Origin: a virus
IMG/VR virus record: IMGVR_UViG_3300030116_003951
Coordinates: 1 to 49,770 of that record
DNA: 49,770 nucleotides
Reading direction: 5' to 3' (one strand)
Made by a program: the position numbers and the translations under genes
Part shown: one piece after another, positions 27,960-35,652 of the stretch
Numbering within the stretch: position 1 is the first letter of the stretch
Layout: each line of letters begins with the position of its first letter
The notes under the pieces: generated by a model
Seen by the model: the letters and a program-made list of their open reading frames with translations, nothing else
Databases searched by the model: none
Told to the model about the DNA's origin: nothing

Positions 27960-28859
27960 CTAGTGTTTAATCCATTTAGATTTACCTCTTAATATTTGAG
28001 TAATCTCTTCAACTTTTATATTGGATAATCTTATTTTTGCATTTCTTGTTTCTGCAAATTTTTCTTTTTTAATCATTGCTAATTGTGCTGGAGGGTTTGC
28101 TAAAGCAGATAAACATCCATATAATATATGTTTATAACAAGCTTCTTCAGCAAACTTATGTATAACAGAGTCTCCCTTTTTTATATCAGCATCACTTTCT
28201 GACTCTATTAAACCATCACTTATGTATTTTATTATCACAGTTTTTCCCGCTAAGTTAGAGCTAAAATGAACTTTTCCTGTTTTATAGTCAATAAAAAACG
28301 ATCCATTTATTTGAGAGTATTGAGGATCAAGCCCATATCTTTGCCCTACTAAATAATCATAATCTTCATCATCGTAGCTATCTTGGTTCTCAACTGGTGT
28401 AGCTGATTTAAAATTAGTCATTGTATCAGATGTTTCGTCGCTATCTAAAACATTAGCTGTAAAACTATATGTATCTGTAGATGCGTCATAACCTATGTCT
28501 GTTGGATTTGAAGTTTTACTAGCTGGATATATGACATGTTCTATACCACTAGAATCAGACCAACTAAACTTTATATAGTTTACAAAGTCTCTAGGTAGTA
28601 ACATGTGTAAAGAGTTAGGTATTACTAATTCTTGTGATAAAACTCTTCTAAGTGTGTCATAGCTTAATTCTTGAAAAGCTCTCGTAGCATGAAAGTAAAC
28701 ATCTGCAGCAAGAACATTTTTACACACTTTGTTTTCACCAACATAAGTAGCCATGAATGTTTCAACAATATCCTCTAAACTTATATATTGATATTCACCA
28801 TGATTACCATTAGCTACATAATACGAACTGTCGTTATTATTTGGAAAGTTTAAACCCAT
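27960..28859 (-). CDS. Tail tubular / ring adaptor protein (T7 gp11-like)
   Basis: 299 aa. N-terminal helices (EDIVETFMATYVG, AADVYFHATRAFQELSYDTL) are followed by PRDFVNYIKFSW, and the C-terminal part carries GSFFIDYKTGKVHFSS and VIIKYISDGL. This combination matches the tail tubular protein A/gatekeeper ring family that joins portal-side adaptor to the tail. It lies between the smaller adaptor gene and the giant tail protein, the order expected for ring components. Function in the virion is inferred from family resemblance; no enzyme activity is expected. Confidence 0.75.
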   Translation of the reverse strand: MGLNFPNNNDSSYYVANGNHGEYQYISLEDIVETFMATYVGENKVCKNVLAADVYFHATRAFQELSYDTLRRVLSQELVIPNSLHMLLPRDFVNYIKFSWSDSSGIEHVIYPASKTSNPTDIGYDASTDTYSFTANVLDSDETSDTMTNFKSATPVENQDSYDDEDYDYLVGQRYGLDPQYSQINGSFFIDYKTGKVHFSSNLAGKTVIIKYISDGLIESESDADIKKGDSVIHKFAEEACYKHILYGCLSALANPPAQLAMIKKEKFAETRNAKIRLSNIKVEEITQILRGKSKWIKH

Positions 28860-28862
28860 AGT

Positions 28863-29567
28863 TTATTGTTTTTTGATTTGTGTTTCATTAGCATCTCTAC
28901 CAGCAAACGTACTAGCTAGACCAGCTTTGTTTATTACTATACCAGCTAACTCTGCTATTTTGTTTACTAAGTTTGTTTCTTCAGAATCATGTAAGTTAAA
29001 ATTCACAGCTGAGTTCGCGTTGTATAAAGCTTTTTCGTTTACAACCACATATCCCCAAGCTACATTTCCTGTAGGTGCAGTTATAACCTCACAAGTAACT
29101 GTGTTACCAGCGGCTTGTGTAGCACCACCATACACTTCTATATCTTGACCAGTTGTATCGCTTTCACAATATACTGGTGACCTACTAAGCATGGTTGCAT
29201 GTCTGGGTGATTGTAATAAGTTGAATATTTCGTTTCTAGGAACTTGCTTGCATAAACGGTTGTTGTGGAATATTTTACCTATCATGTATGCAGCAGGAAA
29301 CGTGTGGCCAGAAGTGACCGTTGCTATTGTAACAAATGGATCTAACTTTCTACCTATTAGTGTAGTAATATCAGATAGTGTAGTGTGTTGGTCTCTTTCA
29401 ACATCTACTCTTTCTCTAATATTCAAGTCGTAAAAATACATTTCAAATATTTCGAGTTCAGCTTGATTTGCTAGTAAGTTAAACTCTTGAGGTGTTATAT
29501 ATCCTCTTTGTTCTTTGTTAGCTAACGCCAACACTCTTTGATATACTGTATCTACGCTTATTGCCAT
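28863..29567 (-). CDS. Head-tail adaptor/ring protein
   Basis: 234 aa. N-terminus MAISVDTVYQRVLALANKEQ then RGYITPQEFNLLANQAELEIFEMYFYDLN is a conserved-looking helical start of a structural protein found next to tail-tube genes in crAss-like and marine podoviruses. The C-terminus is helical (LVNKIAELAGIVINKAGL). The gene lies three bases from the tail tubular gene and below a strong hairpin, in the head-to-tail connector region. It probably forms one ring under the portal. No signal peptide or enzyme motif. Confidence 0.68.
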   Translation of the reverse strand: MAISVDTVYQRVLALANKEQRGYITPQEFNLLANQAELEIFEMYFYDLNIRERVDVERDQHTTLSDITTLIGRKLDPFVTIATVTSGHTFPAAYMIGKIFHNNRLCKQVPRNEIFNLLQSPRHATMLSRSPVYCESDTTGQDIEVYGGATQAAGNTVTCEVITAPTGNVAWGYVVVNEKALYNANSAVNFNLHDSEETNLVNKIAELAGIVINKAGLASTFAGRDANETQIKKQ

Positions 29568-29589
29568 AATTATTTTTTATTTGTAGTTT

Positions 29590-29613
29590 GTAATCGCCCC
29601 GTAGGGCGACTAC
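29590..29613 (-). promoter_or_regulatory. Stable RNA hairpin with UACG (UNCG) tetraloop
   Basis: In the leftward transcript the arm from 29613 to 29604 pairs with 29599 to 29590 over 10 base pairs (one is a G-U wobble), closed by a C(UACG)G loop, one of the most stable RNA tetraloops. The core is TCGCCC/GGGCGA, strikingly GC-rich in AT-rich DNA. No T-run follows directly, so it is more likely an mRNA-end stabiliser or processing site than a strong terminator. It lies in the 59-base gap between the 278-aa gene and the adaptor gene. Confidence 0.7.
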
Positions 29614-29626
29614 CACTACAGTTAGA

Positions 29627-30463
29627 TTAGTTTAATCTTTTTTCAATATTGTTGAAAACCTCCATACCTTCGTCAGTTTTAAACCAAGCGGCTAAAGCTG
29701 AGTATGGGTGTTCATCGTAAGGTACATTCATAAGTTTTCTATCGTTGCTACACCAAACAAATGATCTTTGATCCGGAGTCATTCTTATGATATTAGCCTC
29801 AACAGCTTTTATACCTAAATTTCTAAGATAAACATTATCATCAGAAGCTAACTCTAGAAACAGTCTAGGCTTATTTCTAGCAAATAGTAATAAATCACGT
29901 TTAAGTTCCTTAGAACTCATCGTAGCTACCTCAGAACCTTTCTCTGATCTCATAATAGCTTCAGCTGCATCAATATCTATTTCTCTAGCTAAATTCATAG
30001 CATCAAGTTGTAAATCTATATCTAATGTTTCTTCTTCAGCTTTTGCTTCGTTATCTACTTCAACCCACAGTCTATTTCTGTGAGGGTGATATAATGATAA
30101 TAGTTTTTGCAAAACAGTTTTTTCTTTAGGTACGGCTAGTACACCGTTTCTAAAAACAATATGTTCTAATACGTGTCTTGCGTCTTTTGGAAACTCATCA
30201 ACAAAGCAACTTCTTTGGTTTGACGTATATTTTAATTCTCTTTCGTAACCTTTTTCTTCGTCAAAATAATATATGCTATGTGATTTTACAGCTCTCATTA
30301 ATGGTTGAGCACCTATTAATTCGTATACACGATCTTTAATAACCCAATCATCTTTCTTTTTTTGTGGTTTTTCTTTAACCACTACTTTTGGTTTTGGTGT
30401 TTCAACAACTGGTGTTTCAACAACAGGTACCTCTACCTCTTCTTTTTTTGCTTTTTTTGCCAT
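29627..30463 (-). CDS. Conserved phage protein of capsid module, 278 aa
   Basis: The N-terminus is a low-complexity Lys/Val/Pro/Glu tract (VPVVETPVVETPKPKVVVKE), probably disordered. Residues about 40-278 are folded and charged, with RSCFVDEFPKDARHVLEHIV and YHPHRNRLWVEVDNEAKAEE. No known catalytic motif, membrane segment or signal peptide. It is the first gene after the capsid gene and is bracketed by two GC-rich UNCG hairpins, so its expression may be set separately. A virion or assembly role is inferred from place only. Confidence 0.65.
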   Translation of the reverse strand: MAKKAKKEEVEVPVVETPVVETPKPKVVVKEKPQKKKDDWVIKDRVYELIGAQPLMRAVKSHSIYYFDEEKGYERELKYTSNQRSCFVDEFPKDARHVLEHIVFRNGVLAVPKEKTVLQKLLSLYHPHRNRLWVEVDNEAKAEEETLDIDLQLDAMNLAREIDIDAAEAIMRSEKGSEVATMSSKELKRDLLLFARNKPRLFLELASDDNVYLRNLGIKAVEANIIRMTPDQRSFVWCSNDRKLMNVPYDEHPYSALAAWFKTDEGMEVFNNIEKRLN

Positions 30464-30491
30464 GATATAATATAATAAAAAATTAATAAAT

Positions 30492-30525
30492 AAAAAGGGT
30501 CGAGGCCGAAGCCCCGACTCTTTTA
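30492..30525 (-). terminator. Intrinsic terminator with UUCG tetraloop downstream of the capsid gene
   Basis: In the leftward transcript the stem GUCGGGGC (30518-30511) pairs with GCCUCGAC (30506-30499) around a C(UUCG)G loop, extended outward by AAAAG/CUUUU past one mismatch. It is followed by CCTTTTTATTTATTAATTTTTTATT, a U-rich tail. The hairpin begins nine bases after the capsid stop codon. It should end or attenuate most capsid messages and protect their 3' ends. Confidence 0.85.
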
Positions 30526-30533
30526 AAAACCTG

Positions 30534-31997
30534 TTAGTTTAACAAGAAGAAGTTGTTAGCTCCTTGTACAACTAAACATCTTTCAGATAGGAAGTGCATC
30601 TCCATCGCGTCTAAATCAGAAGTAGTCGCTCCAACTGAACCAGTAGTCCAAGTTTTGAATCGTCTGTTATCTGTTTGAGAAGCTCTATATCTTACGTGTA
30701 AGAATGGACGCTTAAGGTTTTTACCTAATTGCTCATCATACACAGATGATACACCTGCAGGAATCATTACCCCTCTGATGTTGTTAACAGCATCATTAAG
30801 ACCACCTCTTGTACCTTTATCATTAAGGTATTTGAAGTCAGACTTATAGAAGTCGTAAGAACCTCTTCGGAAGCCAGAGAATCCTAAGTTAAGTGCCATA
30901 TCCTCAGAGTTGTTAAATACACCGTAAGATGTACCACCAGCTCCGTAAGAGTTCATAGCAGCTAACATATCATCAATAGCTAAAGCAGTAGTTCTATCAA
31001 CAAACAACATGTTTTCCTCAATAGCACCGTTTTTATCAAGCTCAGCTAACATTAAGTCAAACTCAGCTAAATCAGCTAAAGGAACACCTGTAATACCAGA
31101 AGTTTGATTACCTCTTGTAGTTAACGCAGAGAATAAACCTTCACTACCAGTAATTGTACCAGCAGCACCAGCTTGAGCAACACCAGAAACAGAAGGATTA
31201 GCAGTAATAACCTGAGCAGCATCTTGAGCTTCTAACATTGTCATCTCTAAGTAGTCAGTAAATCTCTGTCTAGTGTCACCAGCAGCTTTCAAGTACCATA
31301 AGTAACCTGATTGACCATCTTCACCAGAAACTTCAACCCAACCAATAGCAGAAGCATCAGAACCAGAAACGTGGTACTGATCTTTGATAATGATAGGCTT
31401 GTTTTTTCTAGATTTGAACTGTGGCTCGTTAGATAAACCTCTACCAGTTGCACCTTTAACATATTCAGAACCGAATACTAGTACAGTAAGGTCGTTGTTA
31501 CCAATAGCAGTAGCATTCATGTTTGCAGCAGCACCACCAGCCATAGTAGCGTAAGGTTTAACAGTGATCTGAGCGTAAGCAGCAGCAGTAGGGTCAACGT
31601 TGATACAGTAAGCCCTAACAGTAGCGTTAGCATCAGATATTAATAACATATCACCTGGACGAATACCGTGATTAACACCGATAGGATTACCATCAACATC
31701 GTTAGCGATAGTAATAACATCATTAGCTCTCGTAGCAGTATAAGATAGGTGTAATCTACCTTGCTCAGACCAAACAACTTGGTCAGAAGTCATAGATTCT
31801 TCAGCGCCTACTTGAGAAAGAAAACCTGCAATAGTTCTGTTACCGAACACTTCAGCTTCTTTTTCCATTAGGTCTGGTAAATATTGTTGAGCCCAACCAT
31901 CGCTTGCACCTAAAGTAGCAAAATCAATGTAGTTTTGAGTCAACGCGTGTTTAATTGGCGCTGGTGTATAACCAGCAGCCGGAACGCCTGTAATCAT
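30534..31997 (-). CDS. Major capsid protein
   Basis: 487 aa. Position fixes the call: it follows terminase, portal and an acidic scaffold-like protein and precedes connector genes. The length is typical for HK97-fold capsid proteins of crAss-like and related podoviruses. Sequence is Ala/Gly-rich with few cysteines (about one), with an N-terminal helix region (LPDLMEKEAEVFGNRTIAGFL) and a conserved-looking C-terminal part (RRFKTWTTGSVGATTSDLDA, LSERCLVVQGANNFF). Its codon choice looks less AT-biased than its neighbours (for example GCA, ACC, GTA mixes, more C-ending codons), fitting high expression, and a terminator follows. No cleavage site for maturation can be named. Confidence 0.82.
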   Translation of the reverse strand: MITGVPAAGYTPAPIKHALTQNYIDFATLGASDGWAQQYLPDLMEKEAEVFGNRTIAGFLSQVGAEESMTSDQVVWSEQGRLHLSYTATRANDVITIANDVDGNPIGVNHGIRPGDMLLISDANATVRAYCINVDPTAAAYAQITVKPYATMAGGAAANMNATAIGNNDLTVLVFGSEYVKGATGRGLSNEPQFKSRKNKPIIIKDQYHVSGSDASAIGWVEVSGEDGQSGYLWYLKAAGDTRQRFTDYLEMTMLEAQDAAQVITANPSVSGVAQAGAAGTITGSEGLFSALTTRGNQTSGITGVPLADLAEFDLMLAELDKNGAIEENMLFVDRTTALAIDDMLAAMNSYGAGGTSYGVFNNSEDMALNLGFSGFRRGSYDFYKSDFKYLNDKGTRGGLNDAVNNIRGVMIPAGVSSVYDEQLGKNLKRPFLHVRYRASQTDNRRFKTWTTGSVGATTSDLDAMEMHFLSERCLVVQGANNFFLLN

Positions 31998-32019
31998 AAT
32001 GTAAAAATTTTAAGGTTAG

Positions 32020-33228
32020 TTAATTTTTGTTTTTAATTTTAAATTTCAACGAATCTGAATTATCACCTAACACTCTGAACTTAACTCCACCCATATTAAT
32101 TTCACCAGCTGCTTTACGTGGATTTATATTCACGTTTTTAGCTTTGGCAGCGGCTTCTTTAATAGCATCGGCTTTACCTTGCTCATAAAAATGATTTGCA
32201 ATAACATCAGGATTCATTGCTGTAAATAAAGATTTATGATAACCCGTAGCGTTTTCCATTTGATTATGTTTGTTCAAAAACTTTTTGACAAAATTATTAA
32301 TGTCGCTTTGAGTGTTTTTAACTTCATTCACGTTTTTAACGTTAAACCTAAACTTTTTGTCTCCGACGTTGTATTCAAAACCTTTGAACTTGTCATTAAA
32401 AACTTGATTAGTTTTATTTAAAAAAGTATCAGTTTGTTGTTGTGCTATTCGTTGAGACTCTTTGGACTCTTTCTCATAGCGGTTGAAAAAGTCTATAGCT
32501 TTCTGTTGTTCTGTTGTCAGTTTACTTCCAGCTTTAATCTCTTCATAATACTTAGATTTTCTATCTTCTAAGTGTTGCCTTGCTTGAGCAACTTGCTCCT
32601 TCAAAGCCAATTTCTTTCTTTTTATATCTCTATCCTCATCAACGTCAGCGTCGTATGAAAACTGATCTTCTAACAAAAAGTCTATCTCTTCGTTATCTAG
32701 ATGAGGTTTAGTTTGTCTATAATATTCTTGTAAAACATCAGCATCCTTTTTATCGGTGTAATCTGTGTTTAGCTTTACGTAATCGTTTAAATCTCCACCG
32801 GTATCTTCCATAAAGTCTACAAGTTTTTGTATCTCTTCAGGCAAGTCTTTACCTGTTGCTTCAGCTTCTGCTACAGCTTCTTCAACTTGTTCTTGTAGTT
32901 CTTGTACTTCTTCTTCAGTTACTTCTTCTAGTACGGTTTCGGCTTCATCTTGAACGGAGACTTCTTCTCCGGTAGGTTCTTCATTTGTTTCTTCGACGTC
33001 TTGCTTTTGAACTTCTTCGCTAGCTTCGGATCCGTCGCGTACAGGAACCTCATTTGTGCTTTGCTCTGGAACGGCATCTTGTTTTGATTTTGGTGGTTTA
33101 CTTAAATCTACTTTTATAACAGTATCATCTCCAGCAGATTCAAATTTACTTTCATCGACTTGAGGTGTTTCCTCAGTCTTTTGTTCTTGTGTAGTTTCTT
33201 CAACTACGTTTTCTTTGTTCTCTTCCAT
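32020..33228 (-). CDS. Scaffold-like acidic protein
   Basis: 402 aa. The first 130 residues are extremely rich in Glu, Asp, Gln and Val (EEVTEEEVQELQEQVEEAVA), followed by helical and coiled-coil segments (KRKKLALKEQVAQARQHLED, QQKAIDFFNRYEKESKESQR). This acidic, helical, low-complexity make-up between portal and capsid genes is the hallmark of phage scaffolding proteins, which guide procapsid assembly and then leave. No protease motif was seen in it or next to it, so how it is removed is unclear. Confidence 0.78.
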   Translation of the reverse strand: MEENKENVVEETTQEQKTEETPQVDESKFESAGDDTVIKVDLSKPPKSKQDAVPEQSTNEVPVRDGSEASEEVQKQDVEETNEEPTGEEVSVQDEAETVLEEVTEEEVQELQEQVEEAVAEAEATGKDLPEEIQKLVDFMEDTGGDLNDYVKLNTDYTDKKDADVLQEYYRQTKPHLDNEEIDFLLEDQFSYDADVDEDRDIKRKKLALKEQVAQARQHLEDRKSKYYEEIKAGSKLTTEQQKAIDFFNRYEKESKESQRIAQQQTDTFLNKTNQVFNDKFKGFEYNVGDKKFRFNVKNVNEVKNTQSDINNFVKKFLNKHNQMENATGYHKSLFTAMNPDVIANHFYEQGKADAIKEAAAKAKNVNINPRKAAGEINMGGVKFRVLGDNSDSLKFKIKNKN

Positions 33229-33245
33229 AATATAAAATATAATAA

Positions 33246-35651
33246 TTAGTTACTAGTTAATCCACCGATACCTATTCCACCAGATCCCATATTATCGTTT
33301 CCGGCAGATTCAAAGTTTTTAGGCTCAGTTTCATTTTTTCTTTGGTCTATAAGTTGGCTTTGTTGTGAAGCCTGTATCTTAGTTCTTTGGTCTTTACGAT
33401 TTTCAGCATCGTTAGCTTTTTGTCTTTGGTTTTCAGCATCCATCTTTCTAAGCTTCATGTTTATTTCAAACTCATGATCCATAAGTTCTCTTTTTAACAT
33501 AGCCTCTTGCTTCATGTATTCTATTTTTAAAGCGTTCTTAGTTTTCTCCATCTCCATTTGAGTTGAGGTTAACTGTTGTTGCTTTTGAACTTCAGCTTGA
33601 GAAGCGGCTTGCTGTGCTTGAGATTGAGCTTCTGCTTGTGCTTTTGCGTTTTCTTGTTGCATTTTTTGATCACGCTCAGCTTTCTTTTTTCTTTTTAGCT
33701 TTAACAATTGATTAGCCATTTTAATACTTTTTACTTCTCTTAAATCAATAGCATCATCTAAATCAATCATTTTTTGCTGTATAGCCATTTGTATATTGTT
33801 TTCCAAAGTAGCTTTTTCCTCAGCATCAGGTTTTAACTCTATAAATATACCAAAGTCATATAAATATAACTCTTGAAGTTCTTTTAATGTTGCAACGTTG
33901 TGAGCACCTATAGCTTGTATAAACGCATCTCTAGTAGGTGAATACTCGAGTATATCAGATATTCTAAGAGACAAAGCCTCGCAAGTTTCAGCTGTAACAA
34001 AAAGACTTGCGTTTAATATATGTCTTGTTGCTGTATTACTATTTGCCGCTGCTAATTTTTGTACACCAACTAAAGTTCTTTCATCTGGCATAGAAGCATC
34101 TGTAGCTTCATTTAAACCAGTTACATCTCTAATCATTTGTAAGTAATAATTATAATTACTTATAAGAGCTTGCATTTTACCTCCAGCGCCTTGACCATTT
34201 GATATTTCTTGTATAGGTATTTTACCAGGGTTAGCATCTCCTTCACCAGTAAAAGATCTACCTAATATAGAACCAGTTTGGAAGAACATGTTTAACGCTT
34301 CTTGCGGGTTATAGTTTGTACCGTTACCTAAATCTATTTCAGCTAAACCATCTGCATCTAAATAAACACCATCAGGAACCATTCTTGATAACACTTGTTG
34401 TAGCTTTAAATGAGTAAGCTGTATCATATCAGCAAAACCAGTAATTCTACTTACTAAGCTTTCTATTTTACCATTATACATTCTAGGCGCAACTATAGAG
34501 TAATTCATTTTAACTTTGTTAAAATCACTCTTAGTTCTCATCATGTTTTCACACTTACACCACTTTATAATTCTGTCTGTTCCTAATATTTTAGCTCCTT
34601 CGTATAAAACCTCGTAAGCTCTAGAAACTCTTTCGTAATCACCTTTTCCGCTAGGTTTAAATGTATCTTCTTTTTCAATAGCTTTTTTACCACCGTATCC
34701 AGTTGTCTTGACTTTGTAAGTGTCGTTAGTGTATGTTTTATAGTTAAAGTATAAAACCTGTACTTTGTTTTTATCGTTTTGACCGTAGTTGGTATATCTT
34801 GAGTTTGTTCTTTTAGCTGTTTTATTTATTCTCTCTAGCTCTTCTTGAGTTAACTCAGGAAACTGTCTTACAAGTTCATTTATAGGTATACACTTAATTT
34901 CACCAACATAATAACAGTCATCAAAATAAGGAGAGTCGGTGTGAGAATAAACAAGGTTAGCTGGGTCAACATATTCTACAGTAGCTCCTTCAGAATAATT
35001 AAAGTTTGTTTTTACAGCGCCAATACCTAAAACTGTTAAATCTCTTAATAATCTTTGTTGTATTAAATCAAACTTACTACCTTCAAGTAAAAGATTTATA
35101 GCTTGCTCGTTTGCTAATTCAACCTCTTGTTTGTAAGTTAAAGACATGTGTAGTTCTAACTCTTCTTTTGTTTCAGGTAGTTTTGTAGGATCTGTTTTGT
35201 AAAGATCCATATTCATAGTGTTTTTAGCAGCCTCGTTAAACTCTTTAGCTCTCATGTCGTCCATTATGGTTTCCATGTATTCAGTTCGCTTACTAACACC
35301 GTATTGATCTTGAGAAAAACACTTAACATCAAATGTTCTCTGTGCCATACCATTAACAACTATATCAACAAACTTAGGTATAATTGGAACTGGTGTCCAG
35401 TCTAGATTTAAGTAGCTTAAGTCACCGTTTATAGATAACTCATCTTTGTATTTTTGTATTGATTGTTCACCTCTAGCATATAACCTTAAATTATGAAATC
35501 TATTTTCATTGTGCAGGTATCTATTAGAGTGAGAACCTTTAAACCATTCGTTCTCTATAGCGTTAGCCACTTTCAACCCGTATTCCATGGTTGACTTTTC
35601 TAAGTCGCTTACAACTTGAGAAGGAAAATTTGTATGTACAGACTCTGCCAT
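33246..35651 (-). CDS. Portal protein
   Basis: 801 aa, typical length for crAss-like and large podovirus portals. The N-terminal region includes YLNLDWTPVPIIPKFVDIVV and NGMAQRTFDVKC, a wing-like portal region, then a central VLGIGAVKTNFNYSEGATVEYV stretch and a stem/clip region around IRDVTGLNEATDASMPDERT. The C-terminal 150 residues are a Gln/Lys/Glu-rich coiled coil (about 650-770) of the barrel or crown type. It starts one base after the TerL stop and precedes the scaffold gene, the classic terminase-portal-scaffold-capsid order. It forms the DNA entry ring at one capsid vertex. Confidence 0.85.
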   Translation of the reverse strand: MAESVHTNFPSQVVSDLEKSTMEYGLKVANAIENEWFKGSHSNRYLHNENRFHNLRLYARGEQSIQKYKDELSINGDLSYLNLDWTPVPIIPKFVDIVVNGMAQRTFDVKCFSQDQYGVSKRTEYMETIMDDMRAKEFNEAAKNTMNMDLYKTDPTKLPETKEELELHMSLTYKQEVELANEQAINLLLEGSKFDLIQQRLLRDLTVLGIGAVKTNFNYSEGATVEYVDPANLVYSHTDSPYFDDCYYVGEIKCIPINELVRQFPELTQEELERINKTAKRTNSRYTNYGQNDKNKVQVLYFNYKTYTNDTYKVKTTGYGGKKAIEKEDTFKPSGKGDYERVSRAYEVLYEGAKILGTDRIIKWCKCENMMRTKSDFNKVKMNYSIVAPRMYNGKIESLVSRITGFADMIQLTHLKLQQVLSRMVPDGVYLDADGLAEIDLGNGTNYNPQEALNMFFQTGSILGRSFTGEGDANPGKIPIQEISNGQGAGGKMQALISNYNYYLQMIRDVTGLNEATDASMPDERTLVGVQKLAAANSNTATRHILNASLFVTAETCEALSLRISDILEYSPTRDAFIQAIGAHNVATLKELQELYLYDFGIFIELKPDAEEKATLENNIQMAIQQKMIDLDDAIDLREVKSIKMANQLLKLKRKKKAERDQKMQQENAKAQAEAQSQAQQAASQAEVQKQQQLTSTQMEMEKTKNALKIEYMKQEAMLKRELMDHEFEINMKLRKMDAENQRQKANDAENRKDQRTKIQASQQSQLIDQRKNETEPKNFESAGNDNMGSGGIGIGGLTSN

Positions 35652-35652
35652 A

